A stretch of 64,000 nucleotides of DNA. It comes from Desertivibrio insolitus (lineage in GTDB: Bacteria; Actinomycetota; Actinomycetes; Actinomycetales; Microbacteriaceae). The stretch covers positions 1 to 64,000 of the forward strand of contig NZ_JAFIQW010000005.1 of the NCBI RefSeq assembly GCF_017355965.1. The letters run 5' to 3'. The notes under the pieces were generated by a model. It saw only the letters and a program-made list of their open reading frames with translations, had not been told where the DNA came from and did not search any database. Within the stretch, counting starts at the first letter, position 1. The number at the start of each line of letters is the position of its first letter. Positions 22,114-29,458 of this stretch are shown one piece after another. Position numbers and translations under genes: made by a program.

Positions 22114-22129
22114 GTAAGGCTAGCCTTAC
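22114..22129. promoter_or_regulatory. DtxR/IdeR-type iron box upstream of the siderophore importer
   Basis: A perfect 16-bp palindrome, GTAAGGCTAGCCTTAC, 47 bp upstream of the binding-protein start. It fits the DtxR/IdeR operator core, so iron-dependent repression of the importer is expected. The divergent gatC starts at 22223 and could also be affected. Confidence 0.85.
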
Positions 22130-22222
22130 CTTTCTTCTCCTGTCGAGTCGGGGTCGGGCGGAGGGGCTGAAAGCGCCGCAATAGACTTGTCGGCGTCCCG
22201 GGCCAGCAACAGACGGAGCCGC

Positions 22223-22522
22223 ATGTCCGAAATCACGCCGGAACAGGTCGCCCACCTGGCGAACCTCGCCCGCATCGACCTCACCGAGGACGAGATCGCG
22301 AAGCTCACGGGTGAGCTCGGCGCGATCGTCGACTCGGTCGCCAAGGTGTCGGAGGTCGCGACCCCCGACGTCCCCGCGACGAGTCACCCGATCCCGCTGC
22401 AGAACGTGTGGCGGCCGGACGAGATCGGCGACGTGCTCACGCCGGAGGAGGCGCTCGCGGGCGCCCCGGAGCGTGACGGCGACCGGTTCAAGGTCAGCGC
22501 GATCCTGGGGGAGGAGCAGTGA
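22223..22522 (+). CDS. gatC: Asp/Glu-tRNA amidotransferase subunit C
   Basis: A small 99-residue subunit that holds GatA and GatB together in the GatCAB amidotransferase, which makes Gln-tRNA(Gln) and Asn-tRNA(Asn). [20 protein letters not shown] and the C-terminal [15 protein letters not shown] match the family. The ATG at 22223 has GACGGAGCCGC upstream; an in-frame start at 22187 is less likely. The stop overlaps gatA as GTGA. Confidence 0.96.
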   Translation: MSEITPEQVAHLANLARIDLTEDEIAKLTGELGAIVDSVAKVSEVATPDVPATSHPIPLQNVWRPDEIGDVLTPEEALAGAPERDGDRFKVSAILGEEQ

Positions 22523-24057
22523 GCGAGCTCATCCGGATGACCGCGGCGGAGCTCAGCGAGAAGCTCCGCGCCAAGGAGGTCTCCTCCGTCGAGGTCACGC
22601 AGGCGCACCTCGACCGGATCGCCGAGGTCGACGGCGACGTCCACGCGTTCCTGCACATCTCCGAGAACGCCCTCACGACCGCCGCGGCGATCGACGCGGC
22701 CCGCCTCGACGGCACCGAGCACTCGCCGCTGGCCGGCGTGCCGATCGCGATCAAGGACGTGCTCTGCACGGTCGACATGCCCTCGACCGCGGGCTCGAAG
22801 ATCCTCGAGGGCTGGGTGCCGCCGTACGACGCGACCGTCGTGCGCCGCCTGCGCGAGGCCGGCCTCGTGCCGCTCGGCAAGACCAACATGGACGAGTTCG
22901 CCATGGGGTCCTCCACCGAGCACTCCGCGTACGGCCCGACCCGCAACCCCTGGGACCTCGAGCGCATCCCCGGCGGCTCCGGCGGCGGCTCGGCCGCGGC
23001 CGTCGCCGCCTTCGAGGCGCCCGTCGCCCTCGGCTCCGACACCGGCGGCTCGATCCGCCAGCCCGCCGCCGTCACCGGCTCGGTCGGCGTCAAGCCCACC
23101 TACGGCGCGGTCTCGCGCTACGGCGCGATCGCCCTCGCCTCCTCGCTCGACCAGGTCGGTCCGGTGTCCCGCACCGTGCTCGACAGTGCGCTCGTGCAGG
23201 ACATCATCGGCGGCCACGACCCGCACGACTCGACCTCCCTCACCGACGGCTGGCCGAGCTTCGCGGATGCCGCGCGGCAGGGCCTCGCGGAGCGCTCCTT
23301 CAAGGGCGTGCGCGTCGGCGTCGTCAAGCAGTTCCAGGGCGAGGGCTTCCAGGCCGGCGTCCAGCAGCGCTTCGACGAGTCGCTCGAGCTGCTCGCGAAG
23401 AACGGCGCGGAAATCGTCGAGATCGACGCCCCGAGCTTCGAGTACGCCGTCGCGGCGTACTACCTGATCCTCCCCGCCGAGGCATCCAGCAACCTCGCCA
23501 AGTTCGACAGCGTGCGCTTCGGCCTGCGCGTCTCGCCCCCCGGCGCGACGGTCGACAAGGTCATGGCCGCCACCCGTGAGGAGGGCTTCGGCGACGAGGT
23601 GAAGCGCCGTATCATCCTCGGCACCTACGCCCTCAGTGCCGGCTACTACGACGCGTACTACGGCAGCGCGCAGAAGGTGCGCACCCTCATCCAGCGCGAC
23701 TTCGCGAGCGCGTTCGAGAAGGTCGACGTGCTCGTCTCGCCGGCCGCGCCGACGACGGCGTTCAAGCTCGGCGAGAAGCTCGACGACCCGCTGGCGATGT
23801 ACCTCAACGACATCACGACGATCCCGGCGAACCTCGCCGGTGTCCCGGGCATGGGGCTGCCCATCGGTCTCGCTCCCGAGGACGGGCTGCCGGTCGGCAT
23901 GCAGCTCATGGCTCCGGCTCGCGAGGACGCCCGGCTCTACCGCCACGGCGCCGCCCTCGAGTCGCTGCTCGAGGAGCAGTGGGGCGGCTCGCTGCTGGCG
24001 CAGGCGCCGGCGCTCGAGCCCGCCGAGATGGAGGCCGCGCGCGACGGCGCGGTCTGA
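22519..24057 (+). CDS. gatA: Asp/Glu-tRNA amidotransferase subunit A
   Basis: The amidase subunit of GatCAB, 512 residues. It releases ammonia from glutamine for transfer to Glu-tRNA(Gln) or Asp-tRNA(Asn). The amidase-signature triad is visible: Lys in [11 protein letters not shown], Ser in [13 protein letters not shown] and Ser in [13 protein letters not shown]. The GTG at 22519 overlaps the gatC stop. A GC-rich hairpin follows the stop. gatB is separated from gatCA by two unrelated genes. Confidence 0.97.
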   Translation: MSELIRMTAAELSEKLRAKEVSSVEVTQAHLDRIAEVDGDVHAFLHISENALTTAAAIDAARLDGTEHSPLAGVPIAIKDVLCTVDMPSTAGSKILEGWVPPYDATVVRRLREAGLVPLGKTNMDEFAMGSSTEHSAYGPTRNPWDLERIPGGSGGGSAAAVAAFEAPVALGSDTGGSIRQPAAVTGSVGVKPTYGAVSRYGAIALASSLDQVGPVSRTVLDSALVQDIIGGHDPHDSTSLTDGWPSFADAARQGLAERSFKGVRVGVVKQFQGEGFQAGVQQRFDESLELLAKNGAEIVEIDAPSFEYAVAAYYLILPAEASSNLAKFDSVRFGLRVSPPGATVDKVMAATREEGFGDEVKRRIILGTYALSAGYYDAYYGSAQKVRTLIQRDFASAFEKVDVLVSPAAPTTAFKLGEKLDDPLAMYLNDITTIPANLAGVPGMGLPIGLAPEDGLPVGMQLMAPAREDARLYRHGAALESLLEEQWGGSLLAQAPALEPAEMEAARDGAV

Positions 24058-24070
24058 CCGACGATCCACG

Positions 24071-24104
24071 GCGGCGTCGCCCGGGTCTCCCCGGGCGGCG
24101 CCGC
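24071..24104 (+). terminator. Terminator after gatCA
   Basis: 15-bp arms (24071-24085 and 24090-24104) with one G-U pair and a 4-nt loop, starting 14 nt after the gatA stop and followed by TTCGTCTTTCG, a weak T-rich tail. Confidence 0.75.
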
Positions 24105-24191
24105 TTCGTCTTTCGCGCTGATCAGGGTGTTTCAGCTGATCCCTACCGGGGGTACGTGTTCCTCAACGGGAACAATCCTTGAGGGGGAGCC

Positions 24192-25604
24192 ATGTCGAGC
24201 AGCGCTGCTCAGAAGACCGAAGGCGAACCGGAGCTGAAGCGGGCCATAGGCCCGAAGCTGCTGCTGCTGTTCATCATCGGCGACATCCTCGGCACGGGCG
24301 TCTACGCCCTCACCGGACAGGTCGCCGCCGAGGTGGGCGGCGCGGCGTGGCTGCCGTTCCTCATCGCGTTCGCTGTCGCGCTGGTCACGGCGTTCTCCTA
24401 CCTCGAGCTCGTCACCAAGTACCCGCAGACCGCGGGCGCCGCGCTCTACGTGCACAAGGCGTTCGGCATCCACTTCGTCACGTTCCTCGTCTGCTTCATC
24501 GTCATGTGCTCCGGCATCACGTCGGCGTCGACGGCGTCGCAGGCGTGCGCGGCGAACTTCGCCGCCGGCTTCGGGCTCGAGCTGGCGGAGCCGGTCGTGA
24601 TGGCGATCGCGCTCGGGTTCATGCTGCTCGTCGCCCTCGTCAACTTCCGCGGGGTCAGCGAGAGTGTCAAGACGAACGTCGTGCTGACGCTCGTCGAGCT
24701 CTCCGGCCTGCTGCTCGTGCTGTTCATCGGCTTCGGCGCGATCCTCGCCGGGGCCGCCGACTTCTCCCGCGTCGTGCTCTTCGACACCCCCGAGGACAAG
24801 TCGCTGCTGCTCGCGGTGTCGACGGCGACGTCGCTCGCGTTCTTCGCCATGGTCGGTTTCGAGGACTCGGTCAACATGGCGGAGGAGACGCGCGATCCGA
24901 GCCGGATTTTCCCCCCGATCATGCTCACCGGCCTCGGCATCGCGGCCGTGATCTACGTGCTCGTCTCCATCGTCGCCGTCGCGGTGGTGCCCATCGGCGA
25001 GCTCGCGAACAACTCGACGCCGCTCGTGACGGTCGTGCAGACCGCCGCCCCGGACTTCCCGATCGCCGACCTGCTGCCCTTCATCTCGATGTTCGCCGTC
25101 GCCAACACCGCGCTGATCAACATGATGATGGCCTCGCGGCTGCTCTACGGCATGAGTCGTCAAGGAGTGCTGCCGGCCTTCCTCGGCCGGGTGCACGAGC
25201 GCCGCCGCACGCCGTGGTCGGCCATCGTCTTCACGACGCTCCTCGCCTTCGGCCTCATCGTCTACGTGACGCTCGCCCCCGAGTCGCCCGTCGTCGTCGT
25301 GCTCGGCGGCACGACGTCGCTGTTGCTGCTCGCGGTCTTCGCGGTCGTGAACGCGACGGTGCTGGTGCTCCGCCGCGACCGCGTGGAGCACCGGCACTTC
25401 CGTGCGGGACGCGTGCTGCCCGTGATCGGCATCGTCGCCTGCCTCTGGCTCGTCCTCCCGTTCTCGTCCGGGCGCGCCGTCGAGCAGTACCAGATCGCGG
25501 TCGGGCTGCTCGTGATCGGCGTCGTGCTGTGGGCGATCACCTGGTTCTCGCATGGGCGCAAGGCGGCCGAGCTCGACCCCGATCGCGTCGACCGGGTCGA
25601 CTGA
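24192..25604 (+). CDS. APC-family amino acid permease
   Basis: A 470-residue inner-membrane transporter with about 12 helices. The N-terminal IIGDILGTGVYALTGQVA is the APC substrate-site motif with the broken first helix. FFAMVGFEDSVNMAEETRDP is the conserved helix-6 to helix-7 segment, and INMMMASRLLYGMSRQGVLP helix 8. The ATG at 24192 follows GAGGGGGAGCC, a strong ribosome binding site. The substrate is unknown. The gene lies alone between hairpins and interrupts the gatA-gatB order. Confidence 0.92.
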   Translation: MSSSAAQKTEGEPELKRAIGPKLLLLFIIGDILGTGVYALTGQVAAEVGGAAWLPFLIAFAVALVTAFSYLELVTKYPQTAGAALYVHKAFGIHFVTFLVCFIVMCSGITSASTASQACAANFAAGFGLELAEPVVMAIALGFMLLVALVNFRGVSESVKTNVVLTLVELSGLLLVLFIGFGAILAGAADFSRVVLFDTPEDKSLLLAVSTATSLAFFAMVGFEDSVNMAEETRDPSRIFPPIMLTGLGIAAVIYVLVSIVAVAVVPIGELANNSTPLVTVVQTAAPDFPIADLLPFISMFAVANTALINMMMASRLLYGMSRQGVLPAFLGRVHERRRTPWSAIVFTTLLAFGLIVYVTLAPESPVVVVLGGTTSLLLLAVFAVVNATVLVLRRDRVEHRHFRAGRVLPVIGIVACLWLVLPFSSGRAVEQYQIAVGLLVIGVVLWAITWFSHGRKAAELDPDRVDRVD

Positions 25605-25641
25605 CGGATGACGCGGGGCTGCCGCTCCGAGTCATCCGTCA
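25602..25641. terminator. Hairpin after the APC permease
   Basis: 11-bp arms TGACGGATGAC (25602-25612, containing the stop codon) and GTCATCCGTCA (25631-25641). The 18-nt loop is itself GC-rich. Probable terminator. Confidence 0.6.
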
Positions 25642-25739
25642 CCCTCTTCGCGCACACCGCGCGCTCGCCGAACTCCCACGGCGCTCCCAACCGGCCGCGC
25701 CACGGTGGAAAGACATCAGGCGACTGAGGAGGACATGTC

Positions 25740-26510
25740 ATGGCCGAACAACCCGGCAACCAGACCCCGAACACCCCCGGCATCAGCGAGACCGAGCTGC
25801 GGGAGAGCAAGGTCGACGAGCTGCGCGAGCGCGCGGAAAAGGCCGGCGTCTCCGGCACGTCGGGATTGAAGAAGGACGAACTGATCGACGCGATCGTCGA
25901 GGCGGAGAGCGGCGGCGGTGACGGCACAGGCGCCGGCGCGGCGAGCGGCACCGCCGAGGACGAGCTGCGAGAGAGCAAGGTCGACGAGCTGCGCGAGCGC
26001 GCGAAGGACGACGGGGTCGGCGGCACGTCCGGCATGAAGAAGGACGAGCTCGTCGACGCGATCGTCGATGCCGAGAGCGGCCGCGGGGGAGCGGACGGCG
26101 CGGACGAGACGCCGGACGACCTCGGCGCCGGACCGGACGGCGGCCACATCCGCACCGGAGCCGAGACCTCGAAGTCGCTGAAGTACTCGCAGGAGGTCAC
26201 CTCCACCGACGAGGAGCCCGAGCGTGAGGGGCGGAGCCTCGCGACCACGCACCACCAGGTCATCCGCGAGTGGGCGGAGTCGCGCGGCGGCGTGCCCGCG
26301 ACGGTGCCCGGCACCGAGCACGGCGACCACCTCGGCGTGCTGCGCATCGACTTCGGCGGCGACAACGACGACCTCCGTCACGTCAGCTGGGAGGAGTGGT
26401 TCGAGACGTTCGACGAGCGCAAGCTGAACTTCATCTACCAGGAGCAGCGGAGCGACGGGAACCAGTCGACGTTCTTCATTCTGGAGAGCCCCGACCGCGA
26501 GGACGCCTGA
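25740..26510 (+). CDS. Protein with two Rho_N/SAP-like repeats
   Basis: A 256-residue cytoplasmic protein. Two near-identical ~41-residue repeats (about 19-59 and 75-115) share ELRESKVDELRERA and KKDEL-DAIV-AESG and resemble the helix-extended-loop-helix fold of the Rho N-terminal/SAP family, which binds nucleic acids. They are joined by Gly/Asp-rich linkers. The C-terminal ~85 residues (HHQVIREWAESRGG, then SWEEWFETFDERKLNFIYQE) form a separate conserved domain of unknown role. The ATG at 25740 follows GAGGAGGACATGTC. Possibly a stress-induced nucleic-acid-associated protein; this is inference from the repeat fold only. Confidence 0.72.
   Translation: MAEQPGNQTPNTPGISETELRESKVDELRERAEKAGVSGTSGLKKDELIDAIVEAESGGGDGTGAGAASGTAEDELRESKVDELRERAKDDGVGGTSGMKKDELVDAIVDAESGRGGADGADETPDDLGAGPDGGHIRTGAETSKSLKYSQEVTSTDEEPEREGRSLATTHHQVIREWAESRGGVPATVPGTEHGDHLGVLRIDFGGDNDDLRHVSWEEWFETFDERKLNFIYQEQRSDGNQSTFFILESPDREDA
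25794..26084 (+). repeat. Internal duplication in the Rho_N-repeat gene
   Basis: The ~123-nt units starting at 25794 and 25962 (offset 168 nt, 56 codons) are highly similar at DNA level, with long identical runs such as GAGAGCAAGGTCGACGAGCT. This suggests a recent in-frame tandem duplication of one domain plus its linker. Confidence 0.8.
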
Positions 26511-26530
26511 CAGTCGAGGACGCCTGACAG
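26498..26530 (+). repeat. 16-bp tandem duplication over the stop codon
   Basis: CGAGGACGCCTGACAG occurs at 26498-26513 and again at 26515-26530. The first copy contains the last codons and the TGA of the Rho_N-repeat gene. It looks like replication slippage. Confidence 0.75.
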
Positions 26531-26546
26531 CCAGGGGAGACCGGGG

Positions 26547-26583
26547 ACGGATGCCGCGGGTGCGAAGGCCCCGCGGCATCCGT
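26547..26583 (+). terminator. Terminator after the Rho_N-repeat gene
   Basis: Perfect 14-bp arms ACGGATGCCGCGGG (26547-26560) and its complement (26570-26583) with a 9-nt loop. The gatB promoter lies about 50 bp further on. Confidence 0.75.
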
Positions 26584-26633
26584 GTGTCCGGGCGGTGCCG
26601 CATCGGCGGATCGGAGGCGTGCGGGGCCCCGCC

Positions 26634-26639
26634 TAGAAT
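26634..26639 (+). promoter_or_regulatory. -10 hexamer of gatB, leaderless type
   Basis: TAGAAT, a 6-nt spacer (CATCGG), then GTG at 26646. One of the best matches to a TANAAT hexamer in the window. Confidence 0.55.
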
Positions 26640-26645
26640 CATCGG

Positions 26646-28160
26646 GTGGCAAAAGCGCAGCTGATGGACTTCGACAAGGCGCTCGAGATGTTCGAGCCGG
26701 TCATCGGGCTCGAGGTGCACGTCGAGCTCTCGACCAAGTCGAAGATGTTCTCCTCCGCCCCGAACCCCGCCTACGGCGAGGCCTTCGGTGCCGAGCCGAA
26801 CACGCAGATCACCCCGCTCGACATCGGACTGCCGGGCTCGCTGCCCGTCGTCAACGAGCAGGCGGTGCGCTACTCCATCCAGCTGGGGCTCGCGCTCGGT
26901 TGCTCGATCGCCGAGTCGAGCCGCTTCGCGCGCAAGAACTACTTCTACCCCGACCTCGGGAAGAACTACCAGATCAGCCAGTACGACGAGCCGATCGCGT
27001 ACGAGGGCTCGGTCGAGGTCGAGCTCGAGAACGGGCGCGTGTTCCACGTGCCGATCGAGCGCGCGCACATGGAGGAGGACGCCGGCAAGCTCACGCACGT
27101 CGGCGGCGCGACCGGTCGCATCCAGGGCGCCGAGTACTCGCTCGTCGACTACAACCGTGCCGGTGTGCCGCTCGTCGAGATCGTGACGAAGCCGATCGTC
27201 GGCGCCGAGGCGGATGCCCCGGAGCTCGCCCGCGCCTACGTCTCGACGATCCGCGACATCGTCCGCGCGCTCGGCGTGAGCAACGCGCGCATGGAGCGCG
27301 GCAACCTGCGCTGCGACGCCAACGTCTCGCTGCGCCCGCGCGGCCAGGAGAAGTTCGGCACCCGCACCGAGACCAAGAACGTCAACTCCTTCCGCAGCAT
27401 CGAGCGTGCGGTGCGCTACGAGATCCAGCGCCAGGCGGCGATCCTCGCCGCGGGCGGCACGATCCAGCAGGAGACCCGCCACTGGCACGAGGACACCGGC
27501 ACGACCTCGCCCGGCCGTCCGAAGAGCGACGCCGACGACTACCGCTACTTCCCGGAGCCCGACCTGCTGCCGGTCGCCCCGCCCGCCGAGCTCATCGGGC
27601 AGCTGCGCGCAGCCCTGCCCGAGTCGCCCGCCGCGATGCGCCGCCGGCTCAAGGGGGAGTGGGGCTTCACCGACAACGAGTTCCGCGACGTCGTCAACTC
27701 GGGGCTCCTCGCCGAGCTCGTCGACACCGTGCGCGCCGGGGCGACGCCCGCCGCCGCCCGCAAGTGGTGGACGGGTGAGATCGCCCGCCTCGCCAACGCG
27801 CAGGGCGTCGAGCCGTCGTCGCTCGTGAACCCGCAGCAGGTCGCGCAGATCGCGCAGCTCGTCGAGTCCGGCGAGCTCACCGACCGCCTCGCCCGCCAGG
27901 TACTCGAGGGCGTCATCGCCGGCGAGGGAACGCCGGGCGAGGTCATCGAGAAGCGCGGCCTCCGCGTCGTCTCCGACGACAGCGCCCTGCTCGCCGCGAT
28001 CGACGAGGCGCTCGCCGCCCAGCCCGACGTGCTCGCCAAGATCAAGGACGGCAAGGTGCAGGCCGCCGGTGCCGTGATCGGCGCGGTCATGAAGGCGATG
28101 AAGGGCCAGGCGGATGCCGCGCGCGTCCGCGAGCTCGTGCTGGAGCGCGCCGCGCAGTAG
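26646..28160 (+). CDS. gatB: Asp/Glu-tRNA amidotransferase subunit B
   Basis: The tRNA-binding and kinase-like subunit of GatCAB, 504 residues. [20 protein letters not shown] is the GatB signature start. [32 protein letters not shown] and the [20 protein letters not shown] segment line the active site. The C-terminal GatB_Yqey helical domain ([20 protein letters not shown]) recognises the tRNA elbow. The GTG at 26646 is placed by the leaderless promoter pattern. It has its own promoter because two genes separate it from gatCA. Confidence 0.97.
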   Translation: MAKAQLMDFDKALEMFEPVIGLEVHVELSTKSKMFSSAPNPAYGEAFGAEPNTQITPLDIGLPGSLPVVNEQAVRYSIQLGLALGCSIAESSRFARKNYFYPDLGKNYQISQYDEPIAYEGSVEVELENGRVFHVPIERAHMEEDAGKLTHVGGATGRIQGAEYSLVDYNRAGVPLVEIVTKPIVGAEADAPELARAYVSTIRDIVRALGVSNARMERGNLRCDANVSLRPRGQEKFGTRTETKNVNSFRSIERAVRYEIQRQAAILAAGGTIQQETRHWHEDTGTTSPGRPKSDADDYRYFPEPDLLPVAPPAELIGQLRAALPESPAAMRRRLKGEWGFTDNEFRDVVNSGLLAELVDTVRAGATPAAARKWWTGEIARLANAQGVEPSSLVNPQQVAQIAQLVESGELTDRLARQVLEGVIAGEGTPGEVIEKRGLRVVSDDSALLAAIDEALAAQPDVLAKIKDGKVQAAGAVIGAVMKAMKGQADAARVRELVLERAAQ

Positions 28161-28171
28161 CCGCCCAGGCG

Positions 28172-28248
28172 TTGGTCGAGTAGTCGCGCCGCTCATCCCG
28201 TCGGTCGAGCAGCCGCGCGGCGACTGCTCCTCCCGTCGGCCGGAGTAG
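28172..28248. repeat. Degenerate REP-like triplet
   Basis: Three related words, TTGGTCGAGTAGTCGCGCC (from 28172), TCGGTCGAGCAGCCGCGCGG (from 28201) and TCGGCCGGAGTAG (from 28236), recur at 29- and 35-nt steps after gatB. Elements beginning TTGGTCGAGTAG are common between genes in this family as far as I recall. No transposase is visible. Confidence 0.35.
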
Positions 28249-28309
28249 CGGCGGAGTGGCGTACCGGACCTCGCTCCGCCCGCCGGATCTCGCCGCCACC
28301 CTAGCGAGA

Positions 28310-28328
28310 GTAGGTAAGGCTCACCTAA
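28310..28328. promoter_or_regulatory. DtxR/IdeR-type iron box upstream of the siderophore-interacting protein
   Basis: GTAGGTAAGGCTCACCTAA matches 16 of 19 positions of the DtxR/IdeR consensus TTAGGTTAGGCTAACCTAA. It ends 9 nt before the start codon and overlaps the proposed -10 hexamer, so a bound repressor would block RNA polymerase. Confidence 0.85.
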
Positions 28329-28331
28329 GCT
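28326..28331 (+). promoter_or_regulatory. -10 hexamer of the siderophore-interacting protein gene, leaderless type
   Basis: TAAGCT, a 6-nt spacer (GGCTGC), then GTG at 28338. It overlaps the right end of the iron box. Confidence 0.45.
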
Positions 28332-28337
28332 GGCTGC

Positions 28338-29303
28338 GTGCTTCATCCCCTGAGCCTCGGCACCGACGAGCGAGTCCGCGACGAGCGACCCGCCTACCGG
28401 CCCTACCTCGTCACGATCGGGCGGCTCACGCGACTGAGCCCCTCGTTCATGCGCGTCACCTTCGTCGGCGACGAGCTCGAGCACTTCGGCACCGCGGGCC
28501 TCGACCAGCGCATCAAGCTCGTGCTGCCGCACCCCGACGGACACCCCCTCGCGGGCGGCTACGGCGACTGCGGCTTCGACCGCGCCGACGACGGCTGGTT
28601 CGTGCGCTGGCGCGAGCTGCCCGACGAGCTCCGCAACCCGTTCCGCACCTACACCGTCCGCGCCGTGCGGCAGCACGCGCGCGAGGTCGACGTCGACGTC
28701 GTCGTGCACGGCGATGCCGGTCCCGCCTCCCGCTGGATCCAGCGCGCCCGGATCGGCGACGCGCTCGTGATGATCGGTCCCGACGACCGCAGCCTCTCCT
28801 GGCGCACGGGTCTCGACTGGCGCTGCGGCGGCGCCACCGAGGTGCTGCTCGCCGGCGACGAGACCGCGGCCCCCGCGATCGCCTCCATCCTCGAATCGCG
28901 CCCCGCGGGCGTCCACGCGACGGCGTTCATCGAGGTGCCGCACGCCGACGACGTGCTCCCGATCACCTCCGACGCCGAGCTCGACGTGCACTGGCTCGTG
29001 CGCGACGGCCGCCCGCACGGCGAACTGCTGCTCGACGCCGTCACCCGCTGGACCACCGTCGCGGCGCCGCTGCTCGACGGCGCGCGCGGCCCGGCGCTCG
29101 AGCCCGTCGACGACATCGACGTCGACCTCGAGCTGCTGTGGGACTCGCCGGAGGAGCAGGCGCGCCCCTTCTACGCGTGGCTCGCAGGCGAGTCATCCGT
29201 CATCAAGCGGCTCCGCCGCCTGCTGGTCAGCGACCTCGGCGTCGACCGCAGCAAGGTCGCGTTCATGGGCTACTGGCGCGCTGGACGCGCCGAAGGAGAG
29301 TGA
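28338..29303 (+). CDS. Siderophore-interacting protein (FAD ferric reductase)
   Basis: A 321-residue SIP/ViuB-family flavoprotein that reduces ferric siderophores in the cytoplasm to release iron. The N-terminal FAD-binding barrel shows RLSPSFMRVTFVGDELEHFG and, further on, NPFRTYTVRAVRQ, the RxYTxR-type flavin motif. The C-terminal NAD(P)H domain ends with FYAWLAGESSVIKRLRR and VAFMGYWRAG, the SIP signature. The GTG at 28338 is adjacent to an iron box. It is the functional partner of the importer at 18-22 kb although 6 kb away. Confidence 0.94.
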   Translation: MLHPLSLGTDERVRDERPAYRPYLVTIGRLTRLSPSFMRVTFVGDELEHFGTAGLDQRIKLVLPHPDGHPLAGGYGDCGFDRADDGWFVRWRELPDELRNPFRTYTVRAVRQHAREVDVDVVVHGDAGPASRWIQRARIGDALVMIGPDDRSLSWRTGLDWRCGGATEVLLAGDETAAPAIASILESRPAGVHATAFIEVPHADDVLPITSDAELDVHWLVRDGRPHGELLLDAVTRWTTVAAPLLDGARGPALEPVDDIDVDLELLWDSPEEQARPFYAWLAGESSVIKRLRRLLVSDLGVDRSKVAFMGYWRAGRAEGE

Positions 29304-29334
29304 GCGCCGCCTCCCAGTAGCGGCTGCTCCTGGA

Positions 29335-29366
29335 CGAGGCCCCGTCGCACAGCCGGCGGGGCCTCG
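29335..29366 (+). terminator. Terminator after the SIP gene
   Basis: 10-bp arms CGAGGCCCCG (29335-29344) and CGGGGCCTCG (29357-29366) with a 12-nt loop, about 30 nt after the stop. Confidence 0.65.
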
Positions 29367-29458
29367 CCCTGTCCTCCCCAGCCGACGTCCTGCCAGCCGC
29401 GCCCACGGATCTGCACCCGCGAGCCCCTGGCCGACCCCGCGAGCGCGAGTCTCGGCGC

